A stretch of 64,000 nucleotides of DNA from Neobacillus piezotolerans (GCF_003362805.1 NZ_QNQT01000008.1:124001-188000); one strand, 5' to 3'; shown: positions 43,455 through 52,785, counted from the stretch's first letter. A program made the numbers and translations. The notes: a model not told the origin generated them from the sequence alone.

Positions 43455-44702
43455 ATGGAGGTAAAGCTCCATGATATTGGGGAAGGGATGGCTGAAGCCT
43501 CGATTAATTGTTTCCTCGTCAAACCAGGTGAATTTGTGAAGGCAGATGATCCTTTGATTGAGGTGCAAACAGATAAAATGGTCGCCGAAATTCCCTCCCC
43601 AACATCTGGGATTGTAAAGGAATTCAAGGTAGCCCCAGGTGACACCGTTCCAGTTGGCACGGTGCTGCTCGTCCTTGAGGCTGCTGGGAAAGGTGCAGGT
43701 GCTGAAAGTGTCAGTGACGCTTTCCGTGAAACGGCCACTAAAACCGGCACAGTAATGGAAACGGCCATTCTTCCAAAGAAGGAGGCCATCACACAAATCT
43801 ACCCACGAGTATTGGCTTCGCCGTATACACGAAAATTGGCCAGGGACAATTCCGTCAATATTGAAGAAATAACGGGTAGCGGGCCTGCGGGAAGGATCGT
43901 TGATGAGGATGTTCTTCAATTCATCGAAAAGGGCAAAGAAAGCCCCAAACGAGTAGGTCCTGTGGGGACCACCCGGATTCCGGCTGCTGACAGTTCCATT
44001 CCAACCATTGGAAAAACCATTCCATTCAGGGGCAGGCGCAAGCAAATTGCCAAAAACCTTCTTCACTCCATCCAGACTATACCCCATTGCACCCATTTTG
44101 AAGAAATCGATGTTACAAACCTGATCCACTTCCGAAATGAGCTAAAAGATGCCGGAAAGCCGATTTCCGCGACAGCTTTCTTTATAAAGACACTATCAAT
44201 CTGCTTAAAGGAATTCCCGATTTTCAACGCGGTTCTCGATGAACAAAATGAAGAAATCAGGCTTTTGGATAATCATAATTTTGGTGTCGCGGTCGATACA
44301 GAGGAGGGGCTGATTGTCCCGGTCATCCGAGCCATCCAAACAAAGGCCCTTCCGGAAATAAACAAGGATATGAAAACACTTACAGAAAAGGCATTGAATA
44401 ACTCGCTTACGATCAGCGATATCCAGGGCGGCTCATTTACAATCAGCAATGTCGGACCGCTTGGCGGAAGCATTGGGGCAACCCCAATTATCCAGCATCC
44501 GCAGGTGGCGCTTGTTTCCTTCCATAAGACGAAAAAAATGCCTGTAGTTAATGACAACGATGAAATAGTCATCCGCTCGATCATGAACCTGTCGATGTCG
44601 TTTGACCACAGGGTCGCCGATGGAGCGACGGCCGTTAAGTTTACGAACCGTTTTGCCGCCTACATTCAAAATCCGAAAATGCTGTTATTGGAGCTGGTAT
44701 AG
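43455..44702 (+). CDS. 2-oxoacid dehydrogenase E2 (lipoyl acyltransferase)
   Basis: 415 residues with one lipoyl domain (1-75; the lipoylated Lys is in EVQTDKMVAEIPSP near residue 41), a peripheral-subunit-binding domain near 115-150 (ASPYTRKLARDN, ITGSGPAGRIVDEDV) and a catalytic domain from about 190, ending in SFDHRVADGA with the active-site His. It transfers the acyl group to CoA. The single lipoyl domain is typical of branched-chain-type complexes. ATG 43455 follows AGGGAGGTG. Confidence 0.9.
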   Translation: MEVKLHDIGEGMAEASINCFLVKPGEFVKADDPLIEVQTDKMVAEIPSPTSGIVKEFKVAPGDTVPVGTVLLVLEAAGKGAGAESVSDAFRETATKTGTVMETAILPKKEAITQIYPRVLASPYTRKLARDNSVNIEEITGSGPAGRIVDEDVLQFIEKGKESPKRVGPVGTTRIPAADSSIPTIGKTIPFRGRRKQIAKNLLHSIQTIPHCTHFEEIDVTNLIHFRNELKDAGKPISATAFFIKTLSICLKEFPIFNAVLDEQNEEIRLLDNHNFGVAVDTEEGLIVPVIRAIQTKALPEINKDMKTLTEKALNNSLTISDIQGGSFTISNVGPLGGSIGATPIIQHPQVALVSFHKTKKMPVVNDNDEIVIRSIMNLSMSFDHRVADGATAVKFTNRFAAYIQNPKMLLLELV

Positions 44703-46172
44703 ATGGTTGTGGGTGAAATGGCCAATCAGGCAGATCTTATTGTTATCGGTGGTGGACCAGGAGGCTACCATGCGGCGATTAGGGCGGCACAGCTTGGCAG
44801 GCAAGTACTCCTGATCGAAAAAGGTGAAATGGGAGGGGTTTGCCTAAATAAAGGCTGCATCCCTTCAAGGGTTATTACCGAAGCGGCGAAAAGCCTTGAT
44901 CTTGTAAAAAAAAGTGATGTGTTGGGGATAGCAACGGGGCATGCAGACATACAATTTGATAGATTGCTTGAACACCGCAATAAAACCATTGCTAGTTTGC
45001 GGGCAGGGGTGGAGGCACTCTGCAAAGCCAATAAAGTCCAAAGGATAAGGGGTTCCGCATTTTTCCTGTCGGATACAAGAATTGGCGTGGAGGAAGGTGA
45101 TAAATACGATGTCCATGAATTTAACGACGCCATCATCGCCGCGGGTGTAAACCCAGCCGCCAACAGTAAGTATCCTGTTAGCCGGAGGATTCTTAATCAG
45201 TTAGAGATTTCCTTCCTGGACGAAATTCCGGCACATCTGGCAATTTACGGATCTGGCACTCTGCCGCTCGAAATGGCCATGGCCTTCAGGGCACTGGGAT
45301 CGGAAGTTACGTTCCTATTGAAAAAAGGTGAGAACTTGCCTTTCGATTCTTCGATTTCAAAAGAACTGGCCAGGATTTTTAAAAAGGAAAAAATCCAAAT
45401 GTTAAAAGAGTGCGTGATTAAGGATGTTGCCGAAATAGAAAGCGGCGTCGCCATTCAGTTCGAAGGGGCGTCCGGCGAAAAAGTTCTCGAAGCAACGCAT
45501 TTCTTTTATCAGGAAAAACAAAGCCCTGATACTGCCGGGCTCGGAACATTAAGGATCGGGATACAACATGATAGCGAAGGTTTCATCCAGGTGGATAGCC
45601 AATGCCGCACCTCGGTGAAGAACATTTACGCGGTTGGGGATATAACAGGCGAGCCATTCCTTGCCTCAAAAGCGATTAAACAAGGAAAAATCGCCGCAGA
45701 AGCAGCGTGCGGCCTAAATCCAGAAGCAGATTTTCACTTCCTTCCTAAGGTCTCGTTTACTAGGCCGCCTATCGCTTCAGTTGGAATGACCGAGGAAGAA
45801 GCGCTTTCCAAAAAACTCGAAATTAAAACGAGCCAGTTCCCGTTGGCCGCAAACGGGTTCAGCGCCATCACCGGGAAGAAGGATGGCCTTATTAAAATCA
45901 TTTCTGAACACGGAACCGATGTGATCCTTGGAATTCATATCATTGGTGAAGGAGCGCATGAACTCATTTTCGGCGGGGTAACCGGGCTCGAAATGGGCGC
46001 CAGGGAAGAGGATTTTGTGTTTCCATCATACCCGCATCCGGGTCTTGCTGAAGCATTGCTTGAAGCTGCCGAAGGACTTGGGGGAAAAGCTGTCCATTTA
46101 AAACCTCAAAAGAAAACTAGTGGAGTCGATACTGAAAGTTTACAAGCCGGAGTCTCTTTAGGTATTAAATAA
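44703..46172 (+). CDS. Dihydrolipoyl dehydrogenase (E3)
   Basis: 489 residues. FAD-binding VIGGGPGGYHAAIRAAQLG, redox disulfide GGVCLNKGCIPSR near residue 45, NAD-binding AIYGSGTLPLEMA near 185, IYAVGDITGEPFLASKA near 315, and a C-terminal YPHPGLAEALLEAA with the catalytic His. It reoxidises the E2 lipoyl group, completing the complex. It begins on the base after the E2 stop; an ATG five codons later is also possible. Having its own E3 suggests a complete complex moved as a unit. Confidence 0.9.
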   Translation: MVVGEMANQADLIVIGGGPGGYHAAIRAAQLGRQVLLIEKGEMGGVCLNKGCIPSRVITEAAKSLDLVKKSDVLGIATGHADIQFDRLLEHRNKTIASLRAGVEALCKANKVQRIRGSAFFLSDTRIGVEEGDKYDVHEFNDAIIAAGVNPAANSKYPVSRRILNQLEISFLDEIPAHLAIYGSGTLPLEMAMAFRALGSEVTFLLKKGENLPFDSSISKELARIFKKEKIQMLKECVIKDVAEIESGVAIQFEGASGEKVLEATHFFYQEKQSPDTAGLGTLRIGIQHDSEGFIQVDSQCRTSVKNIYAVGDITGEPFLASKAIKQGKIAAEAACGLNPEADFHFLPKVSFTRPPIASVGMTEEEALSKKLEIKTSQFPLAANGFSAITGKKDGLIKIISEHGTDVILGIHIIGEGAHELIFGGVTGLEMGAREEDFVFPSYPHPGLAEALLEAAEGLGGKAVHLKPQKKTSGVDTESLQAGVSLGIK

Positions 46173-46198
46173 ACTAATTATTATGGGAGGGTTATTTC

Positions 46199-47314
46199 AT
46201 GCAAGAACATACATTGAAAACGAATGAGTTGGTGGAGGACTTTTTTCCAGTAAGGGATGTAGATTATCTTGAAATCTATACAGGGAACGCAAAACAGGCG
46301 GCCTACTTTTTCTGCAATGCGTACGGATTCCACACCGTTGCGTATTCAGGGCTTGAGACAGGAAACCGCGAAACTGTTTCATACGTTCTTCAGCAGCGGA
46401 ACATCAGGCTTGTCATCACTGGTTCGCTTGTTGAAAACAGTGAAGTTTCCGCTTTTGTAAAAAAACATGGCGACGGAGTGAAGGATGTCGCCCTTCTCGT
46501 TGATGATGTCGAAAAAGCCTTTTCCGCCGCGGTTGACCGTGGGGCAATCGCATTGATGGCTCCAACAGACTATAGCGACAATCACGGATCGATTAAGAAA
46601 GCGGTCATCGGCACGTATGGCGACACAATCCATACACTTGTCCAGAGAAACGGTTATACCGGGCCATTCATGCCTGGATATGAGCCATACACGCAGTTTG
46701 ACCAGATTCCGGATACCGGCCTTATCGGCATTGACCATGTTGTCGGCAACGTCGAAAGCATGGACGAGTGGGTTGAATATTATGAAAAGGTCATGGGCTT
46801 CAAGGAAATGAAGCATTTCTCAGATGAGGACATTTCAACTGAATACTCCGCGCTTATGTCCAAGGTTATGCATAACGGGGGCAGGATCAAGTTCCCGATC
46901 AATGAACCTGCAGAAGGAAAGCGGAAATCGCAAATACAGGAATACCTTGAATTCTATAACGGCCCGGGAGTCCAGCATTTGGCCATCCTTACTGAAGACA
47001 TCGTTTCGACTGTTACTGCACTGAAAGACAATGGCGTCGAATTCCTGTCCACCCCTGATGCTTATTATGAAGAGCTTTCCGAAAGGGTAGGGCAAATCGA
47101 CGAGGAAATTTCAAAGCTTAGGGAGTTAAGCATTTTGGTCGATCGCGATGATGAAGGCTACCTTCTGCAAATTTTCACAAAGCCCATCGTCGACAGGCCT
47201 ACATTGTTCATAGAGATTATCCAGCGCAAAGGCGCAAGGGGATTCGGCGAAGGGAACTTCAAGGCACTCTTTGAATCCATCGAACGTGAACAGGCCAGGC
47301 GCGGAAACCTATAA
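46199..47314 (+). CDS. hpd: 4-hydroxyphenylpyruvate dioxygenase
   Basis: 371 residues, two vicinal-oxygen-chelate domains. The iron ligands are visible as H180 (GIDHVVGN), H260 (GVQHLAIL) and E339 (LFIEIIQRKG), and the C-terminal ARGFGEGNFKALFESIEREQ is the family hallmark. It converts 4-hydroxyphenylpyruvate to homogentisate with O2. GGGAGGG precedes the ATG. It starts 26 bases after E3 and opens the tyrosine part of the operon. Confidence 0.95.
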   Translation: MQEHTLKTNELVEDFFPVRDVDYLEIYTGNAKQAAYFFCNAYGFHTVAYSGLETGNRETVSYVLQQRNIRLVITGSLVENSEVSAFVKKHGDGVKDVALLVDDVEKAFSAAVDRGAIALMAPTDYSDNHGSIKKAVIGTYGDTIHTLVQRNGYTGPFMPGYEPYTQFDQIPDTGLIGIDHVVGNVESMDEWVEYYEKVMGFKEMKHFSDEDISTEYSALMSKVMHNGGRIKFPINEPAEGKRKSQIQEYLEFYNGPGVQHLAILTEDIVSTVTALKDNGVEFLSTPDAYYEELSERVGQIDEEISKLRELSILVDRDDEGYLLQIFTKPIVDRPTLFIEIIQRKGARGFGEGNFKALFESIEREQARRGNL

Positions 47315-47344
47315 AAAAACAGATTCACGAAAGTGGGAATGGGT

Positions 47345-48448
47345 ATGGCAACAATTAAAGCGAGGGATGAATTGGTCTCACTCCTCCCTTACCCACTGGG
47401 CCCCCCGCCTGAAACCATGCAAACAAAGCTGGGGTTTTCCAGGATTATCAGAATGGGAGACAACGAAAATCCATATGGCGCGTCACCCTTTGCCCTCGAA
47501 GCAGCGAAAAAGGAACTTGAATCAGTAAGCCGCTATCCTGATGGCACATATTCAAGGCTCTATAACGCACTGGGCGAATTCCATGGCTTGCCTGAAGGTT
47601 TTTTTATCGTAGGAAACGGTTCGGATGAAGTGATACGGCTGTTAACCCGGGCCTTCATTGGCCATGGAGATGAAGCGGTGATGGCGTCCTGCACGTTTCC
47701 CCGGTACAAAACGAATGTTTTAATTGAAGGCGGAATTCCGGTGGAAGTGCCACTGGCTAATGGCGCGCACGATCTTGAAGGGATGATGGCCCAAATTGGC
47801 AGAAAAACCAAAATGGTATTTGTTTGTAATCCAAACAACCCGACGGGAACGATAGTGGAAAAAAATGCGCTGGCGCAATTTATTTCGGATATGCCCAAGA
47901 ATGTCATGATTGTCGTTGATGAAGCTTACGTTGAATATGTGACGCTAGGCGAGATGAATGACGCGAAAACAATCCTGGAAAAGCAACCGAATGTCGTTAT
48001 TTTAAGGACTTTTTCAAAAATCCACGGGCTCGCGGGCCTTAGGATCGGATATGGGATGATGGCTCCGGAAATTGCCGGGGAACTTCGGAAGGTAAAGGAT
48101 GTCTTTAACGTAAACAGGGTGGGTGCCGCGGCAGCTGCGGCATCCCTTGCCGATAAGGCTTTTATAGCGGAATCCGCTGAAAAGAATTGCCTGGAACGGG
48201 AGTACGTCGCCAATTGCCTTGCCGGAATGGGTTTCACGGTTTTGCCTTCGGAAGCGAATTTCCTGTTTGTTTTGCTGAAAGAATCATCGCTCGCGGCGGA
48301 AGCATCCCTTGCAGAAAAAGGAATATTCGTAAAAGGCCTTGCAGCCCCCGGATATCCGAACGCGCTTCGCGTTGCTCTTGGATGCAGGGAAGAAAACGAC
48401 GCATTTCTTAAGGCTCTACGATCGTTCGCCGCGGAAGGGGTGGTGTAG
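47345..48448 (+). CDS. HisC-like / aromatic aminotransferase (PLP)
   Basis: 367 residues, fold type I. GDNENPYGASPFA near residue 38, VCNPNNPTGTIV near 160, VVDEAYVEYV near 190 and RTFSKIHGLAGLRIGYG near 220 with the PLP Lys. HisC-type enzymes also transaminate Tyr and Phe. In this operon it probably makes 4-hydroxyphenylpyruvate from tyrosine and phenylpyruvate from phenylalanine. The start is uncertain: GTG 47333, ATG 47339 or ATG 47345; I prefer the last for spacing from AAGTGGGA. Confidence 0.85.
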   Translation: MATIKARDELVSLLPYPLGPPPETMQTKLGFSRIIRMGDNENPYGASPFALEAAKKELESVSRYPDGTYSRLYNALGEFHGLPEGFFIVGNGSDEVIRLLTRAFIGHGDEAVMASCTFPRYKTNVLIEGGIPVEVPLANGAHDLEGMMAQIGRKTKMVFVCNPNNPTGTIVEKNALAQFISDMPKNVMIVVDEAYVEYVTLGEMNDAKTILEKQPNVVILRTFSKIHGLAGLRIGYGMMAPEIAGELRKVKDVFNVNRVGAAAAAASLADKAFIAESAEKNCLEREYVANCLAGMGFTVLPSEANFLFVLLKESSLAAEASLAEKGIFVKGLAAPGYPNALRVALGCREENDAFLKALRSFAAEGVV

Positions 48449-48450
48449 AA

Positions 48451-49080
48451 ATGGAATTTACTCCAGGCAGCATGGACTGGCGCGATGGATACAAGCTTTT
48501 AATTGGCTCGATCCTGCCTAGGCCGATTGCCTTTGTTTCGACAGTTGGCAAAGATGGTATCACCAATGCCGCGCCGTTCAGCTTTTTTACGGTCATCAGC
48601 GCCGAACCGATGCTTATATGCTTTTCCCCAATGAGGCGTGGGAGTGACGGCGCCAAGAAAGATACGCTGATTAACATCGAGGAAACCGGCCAGTTTGTCA
48701 TTAACATTGTTAGCGAGGAAATAGCGGTACAGATGAATATTTGCGCAACGGAATATCCACCGCAAGTTGATGAGTTGGAAGAATCGGGGCTTACACGCGA
48801 GCCCGCCGCTGCGGTACGTGCTCCAAGGATTAAGGAGGCAAAAATCCATTTGGAATGCGAGCTGCACGAAGTCCATCACTACGGAGACCAGCCGGGCTCC
48901 GGCAGCCTGGTCGTAGGGAAGGTCGTCCATATTCACGCGGAAGACAGCCTGATCGACAACGGCAGGATCCTTGCCGAAGAACTGAAGCCGATTGGGCGGA
49001 TGGCAGGCAATTTGTATACAAGGCCGCTCGGTTCCACCTTTGAGCTAAATCGACTGATAAAGCCGGGTGGAGCGAAATGA
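48451..49080 (+). CDS. Flavin-reductase-like (FMN-binding split barrel) protein
   Basis: 209 residues. LLIGSILPRPIAFVSTVGKDG and APFSFFTVISAEPMLICFSP at the N-terminus are typical of the DIM6/NTAB flavin reductase-like family, which bind FMN. It sits two bases after the aminotransferase stop and overlaps the next gene by four bases (ATGA). Its role in homogentisate degradation is not obvious. It occupies the place where other operons carry maleylacetoacetate isomerase, but it is not that fold. Confidence 0.85.
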   Translation: MEFTPGSMDWRDGYKLLIGSILPRPIAFVSTVGKDGITNAAPFSFFTVISAEPMLICFSPMRRGSDGAKKDTLINIEETGQFVINIVSEEIAVQMNICATEYPPQVDELEESGLTREPAAAVRAPRIKEAKIHLECELHEVHHYGDQPGSGSLVVGKVVHIHAEDSLIDNGRILAEELKPIGRMAGNLYTRPLGSTFELNRLIKPGGAK

Positions 49081-50003
49081 GGTTTATTTCGTTTATAAAG
49101 CCAAGCGGGGAGGCCGCGGCAGGCTGGATTTTGGGGGACACTTTCGCTGTCGATATGAAAGAGGCTTCAAACGGCATTTTACCCGATTCAATGGAAGTAT
49201 TTCTATTAAACGCTGAAACGAACCTTGAAAAAGCAAGGTCCCTTGAAGTTGGCGCTAAAACCAGAGGGGTTTATCCATTGGATTCGGTCCGGCTTTTGGC
49301 GCCGCTTCCACAGCCGAAAAGCTTCCGCGATTTCTATGCTTTTGAACAGCATGTGAAAACGGCGAGGATGAACAGGGGTCTCGAAATGATTCCCGAGTGG
49401 TATGAAATTCCCGTTTTTTACTTCTCAAACCATCTGGCAATCAAGGGGACCGAGGTAGAAATAACGAGGCCCATAGAGTGCGGGAAATTGGATTATGAAT
49501 TGGAAATCGCCTGTGTCATAGGGAAGCAAGGAAGCAATATTAAAGCCGGGAATGCCGAGGATTTTATTTTCGGCTACTGCATCCTTAACGACTGGAGCGC
49601 GCGCGATTTTCAGCAAAAGGAAATGAAGGTCGGCCTTGGACCTGCGAAAGGGAAGGATTTCGCAACCACAATCGGCCCGTATATCACGACCGCGGATGAA
49701 CTGTCCGGGCATAAAGCGGGCAAGGGCTTTGACCTTGCCATGACCGCCAAAGTAAACGGCGAAATTTTATCCAAAGGGAATATGAAGGATATTCATTATT
49801 CCTTCGCGGAAATGATTGAGCGTGCTTCTGCCGGCACGACCCTTTATCCCGGTGAATTGATTGGTTCAGGGACGGTAGGGACCGGCTGCATCCTTGAGCT
49901 TGGCGAGGTGGTCCATCGCTGGCTCGAGCCCGGAGATGTTGTTGAATTGGAAATAGAAAAGCTGGGACTATTACGGAATACGATTGTTGGGGAAAAGGGG
50001 TGA
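49077..50003 (+). CDS. Fumarylacetoacetate hydrolase family protein
   Basis: 308 residues. The FAH fold is shown by LDYELEIACVIGKQG near residue 145, FGYCILNDWSARDFQQKEM near 170, KGKDFATTIGPYI near 200 and a final GTGCILELG near 280; metal-binding Glu and Asp lie in these blocks. It should split fumarylacetoacetate to fumarate and acetoacetate. Context supports this over the other activities in the family. Only four bases separate it from homogentisate dioxygenase. Confidence 0.88.
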   Translation: MRFISFIKPSGEAAAGWILGDTFAVDMKEASNGILPDSMEVFLLNAETNLEKARSLEVGAKTRGVYPLDSVRLLAPLPQPKSFRDFYAFEQHVKTARMNRGLEMIPEWYEIPVFYFSNHLAIKGTEVEITRPIECGKLDYELEIACVIGKQGSNIKAGNAEDFIFGYCILNDWSARDFQQKEMKVGLGPAKGKDFATTIGPYITTADELSGHKAGKGFDLAMTAKVNGEILSKGNMKDIHYSFAEMIERASAGTTLYPGELIGSGTVGTGCILELGEVVHRWLEPGDVVELEIEKLGLLRNTIVGEKG

Positions 50004-50007
50004 ACAC

Positions 50008-51159
50008 ATGTATTACCGGCAAATGGGGAAAATTCCCCGCAAAAGGCATACTGTTTTCAAAAAGGAAGACGGTTCATTATACAGGGAGCAGGTGATGGGG
50101 ACGAAAGGGTTCTCAGGCACCCAATCCATCCTTTACCACGAACATATGCCGACGGAGGTTGTCAGGGCGGAGAAAATCATTCCCTTCCTTCCTGAATATG
50201 AAGAAGACAGCCCGCTTAGACATAGGCACTTTTATACGCCGGAAATCAGGAAATCCGGCGATGCGCTTGGCGCGCGGGAATATTTGATGGGAAACAGCGA
50301 CCTGCTGATTGGAACGGCAAATGTCGATAAGCCTATGGAAAGTTATTACCGGAACGGCGATGGCGATGAAATGTTGTTCATCCACCATGGTTCAGGAAAA
50401 CTGCAAACAATGTTCGGCACGCTTTCCTACCGGCGCGGCGATTATCTTGCCATCCCAATCGGGACGATTTACCGGCTGATTCCGGAGTCGGATACTAAAA
50501 TCCTGTTTATTGAATCATATTCTCAACTGACAACCCCAAGGCGTTACAGGAATGAATACGGCCAACTGCTGGAGCACAGTCCGTTCTGCGAGCGTGATTT
50601 ACGGGGCCCGGAAACACTCGAAACTTATTCTGAAAAAGGCGAATTTGAAGTGATGACCAAAACGAGGGGTTTCTTGCATCAGCATATCCTTGGCCACCAT
50701 CCGTTCGATGTCGTGGGCTGGGACGGCTATTTGTACCCGTGGGCATTCAATATAGAAGATTTTGAGCCGATTACAGGCCGAATCCACCAGCCGCCTCCAG
50801 TCCATCAGACTTTTGAAGGCCATAATTTCGTTGTTTGCTCGTTTGTGCCGCGCCTTTACGATTACCACCCAGAGGCGATTCCGGCCCCATATTTCCACAG
50901 CAACGTCAACAGCGATGAGATGCTTTATTATGTGGAAGGGAATTTCATGAGCCGGAAAGGTATCAAGGAAGGATCGATCAGCCTGCACCCAAGCGGCATA
51001 CCGCACGGGCCGCATCCCGGCAAAACGGAAGCAAGCATCGGAAAAAAAGAAACGCTCGAACTTGCGGTCATGATCGACACTTTCCGTCCGCTCCGTATTT
51101 TCAAACCTGCGGGGGAAATTGAAGACAAGGGCTATATGTATTCGTGGACAGGCGGATAA
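50008..51159 (+). CDS. hmgA: Homogentisate 1,2-dioxygenase
   Basis: 383 residues, cupin-type non-haem iron enzyme of the shorter bacterial form. GDEMLFIHHGSGKLQTMFG near residue 115, RGDYLAIPIGTIYRL near 140, LGHHPFDVVGWDGYLYPW near 230 and SDEMLYYVEGNFMSRKG with HPSGIPHGPHPG near 330 carry the His/Glu ligands. It opens the homogentisate ring to maleylacetoacetate. ATG 50008 follows AAAGGGGTG and is preferred to a TTG eight codons upstream. Last gene of the operon. Confidence 0.92.
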   Translation: MYYRQMGKIPRKRHTVFKKEDGSLYREQVMGTKGFSGTQSILYHEHMPTEVVRAEKIIPFLPEYEEDSPLRHRHFYTPEIRKSGDALGAREYLMGNSDLLIGTANVDKPMESYYRNGDGDEMLFIHHGSGKLQTMFGTLSYRRGDYLAIPIGTIYRLIPESDTKILFIESYSQLTTPRRYRNEYGQLLEHSPFCERDLRGPETLETYSEKGEFEVMTKTRGFLHQHILGHHPFDVVGWDGYLYPWAFNIEDFEPITGRIHQPPPVHQTFEGHNFVVCSFVPRLYDYHPEAIPAPYFHSNVNSDEMLYYVEGNFMSRKGIKEGSISLHPSGIPHGPHPGKTEASIGKKETLELAVMIDTFRPLRIFKPAGEIEDKGYMYSWTGG

Positions 51160-51184
51160 ATTCAAGGCATGTCGGTTTGGTTAT

Positions 51185-51223
51185 GCAAAAAGAAGGACGG
51201 AATACATCCGGCCTTCTTTTTGC
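51185..51223. terminator. Strong bidirectional terminator of the Phe/Tyr operon
   Basis: Perfect 12-base stem GCAAAAAGAAGG / CCTTCTTTTTGC with an inner CGGA / TCCG. T-runs on both strands; it separates the operon from the convergent DegV gene. Confidence 0.85.
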
Positions 51224-51227
51224 ATTA

Positions 51228-52085
51228 TTATTTTTGTTCATTTTGCCAGATGATTGCGACGGTTCCTTCTCCCGCATGGACGGCGATGGTTGAACTGATT
51301 TCGCCAATTGATGTCTTCAGGCCAGGGTATGCCGCGCTCAACATCGATTCCATTTCCCTGGCTTTTCCAGGTACATTTCCATGCATGATCCAGACTTCTT
51401 CAACCCTGTTTTCCCTATATGCTTCACCAAATAAATCGACCAGCCGTGCCGAAGCTTTTTTCTCGGAGCGGACCTTTTCGAATAATTCGAACTCACCACT
51501 GGAATTAATCCGAATAATCGGCTTTATTTTTAAAATACTGCCAAGCAAATACTGGGTACCGGACATCCTGCCGCCTTTGAAAAATTGTTCCAGGTTTCCA
51601 AGAAGGATATAATTTTGTGAGTTCTCTGCCTCTTCTCTCAAGATGGAGGCGATGTCACTTGCTCCGAGGCCGTTGTCACACAGTTCGATGGCTTTTTCAA
51701 TCAACGCGGTTATCGCGTAGGACATGGATTTCGAATCTACGACTTCAACAGGGAATTTGGCAAGCTTCGCCCCCGCAATACAGCTTGATAGTGTGCCGCT
51801 TAATTTTGAAGAAATATGTACGGCAATTGCTCCTTCGTACTCTTCTTTCAATTTTTCAAATAGATTGGCGAATTTACCGGGTGATGGCTGCGATGTTTTA
51901 GGAACTGTTTTTTCCCCGTTAATGCGTTTGTATAGTTGCTCCATGCCAAGCTCGATTCCGTCCTCAAAAGCCTGGTCCCCAAAGATGATTTCAAGCGGAA
52001 CGACATGGACATCGGGATTCCGTCTTAATCCTTCGGTCAAATAGGCAGTACTGTCGGTTATCCATGCAAGTTTCTTATTCTCCAT
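51228..52085 (-). CDS. DegV-family fatty-acid-binding protein
   Basis: 285 residues. LAWITDSTAYL at the N-terminus, TSQPSPGKFANLFEKL near residue 62, AVHISSKLSGTLSSC near 88 and GRMSGTQYLLGSILKIKPII near 170 identify the DegV fold. These proteins bind fatty acids; in Gram-positives FakB members hand them to the FakA kinase. Which paralogue this is cannot be told. The gene stands alone with a promoter upstream at 52129-52157. Confidence 0.88.
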   Translation of the reverse strand: MENKKLAWITDSTAYLTEGLRRNPDVHVVPLEIIFGDQAFEDGIELGMEQLYKRINGEKTVPKTSQPSPGKFANLFEKLKEEYEGAIAVHISSKLSGTLSSCIAGAKLAKFPVEVVDSKSMSYAITALIEKAIELCDNGLGASDIASILREEAENSQNYILLGNLEQFFKGGRMSGTQYLLGSILKIKPIIRINSSGEFELFEKVRSEKKASARLVDLFGEAYRENRVEEVWIMHGNVPGKAREMESMLSAAYPGLKTSIGEISSTIAVHAGEGTVAIIWQNEQK

Positions 52086-52128
52086 AATGGGATTTCCTTT
52101 ACGGGTTTAGTTTCTTATCTTTCCTATC

Positions 52129-52157
52129 ATATTACCATTCAAACGATAAATAGGTAA
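52129..52157 (-). promoter_or_regulatory. Promoter of the DegV gene
   Basis: On the minus strand TTACCT, 17 bases, TAATAT, with a TG at the extended -10 position. Confidence 0.5.
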
Positions 52158-52285
52158 TAATGTTATTATTCTAACAATAATGATTCAAGCAGACGCCCGT
52201 TGGCCCGGAATAATAGTGGATAATCAACTGGGAAATAGGGTATATTGATTCGGGAGTACGTTGATTCAAAAGGAGGTTATTGGGA

Positions 52286-52681
52286 ATGCAATCGTTTGTA
52301 GTCAGTTTTCATCAGGAAGATAATGTGGACTCCATGCAAATCCAAAAGCTAAATGAAGAGGATTATAACAAGGCGACGGAAGGGGGGACGCGCCATTTGT
52401 TCGAGCTCGATACGAACATCGGATTTTTTGTCTTTTTTGATGCCGAGGATGTTGATGGAACGGTTTCACACCTGGTACTTCAATATGAGGAAGAGAACGA
52501 GGATCCGACCGCCTGCTACTCTTTCGCAATGAAGGATTTTTATGAATTTATGGCTCTTTATCTTAACGACCTTGAATTTAACGAAGAAACGAATGAAGAA
52601 GAGGAAGAATACGGCCCTATCCACCATTTGGCCCATCTTCTTTATCATATTGTCGAGGAAGGCCAATCCCTGGATGCATAA
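52286..52681 (+). CDS. Acidic conserved hypothetical protein (131 aa)
   Basis: Soluble and very acidic, with an ETNEEEEEYG stretch near residue 100 and a His-rich IHHLAHLLYHIVEEG end. No signal peptide or known motif. ATG at 52286 is ten bases from AAGGAGG; a TTG two codons earlier is also possible. I do not recognise a family. It stands alone between DegV and the PAP2 gene. Confidence 0.65.
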   Translation: MQSFVVSFHQEDNVDSMQIQKLNEEDYNKATEGGTRHLFELDTNIGFFVFFDAEDVDGTVSHLVLQYEEENEDPTACYSFAMKDFYEFMALYLNDLEFNEETNEEEEEYGPIHHLAHLLYHIVEEGQSLDA

Positions 52682-52776
52682 AGGCTGGGAAGAGTGGTTC
52701 AAATGAACTTCTTTTTCTAAATTAGGGTAACAATTCTTTTTAAAAGTGGGAAATTACAACATTAGAGGAAAATTCA

Positions 52777-52785
52777 TGATATACT
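52777..52785 (+). promoter_or_regulatory. Extended -10 promoter for the PAP2 gene
   Basis: TGATATACT (TGn plus TATACT) about 70 bases before the ATG; no clear -35. Confidence 0.35.
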
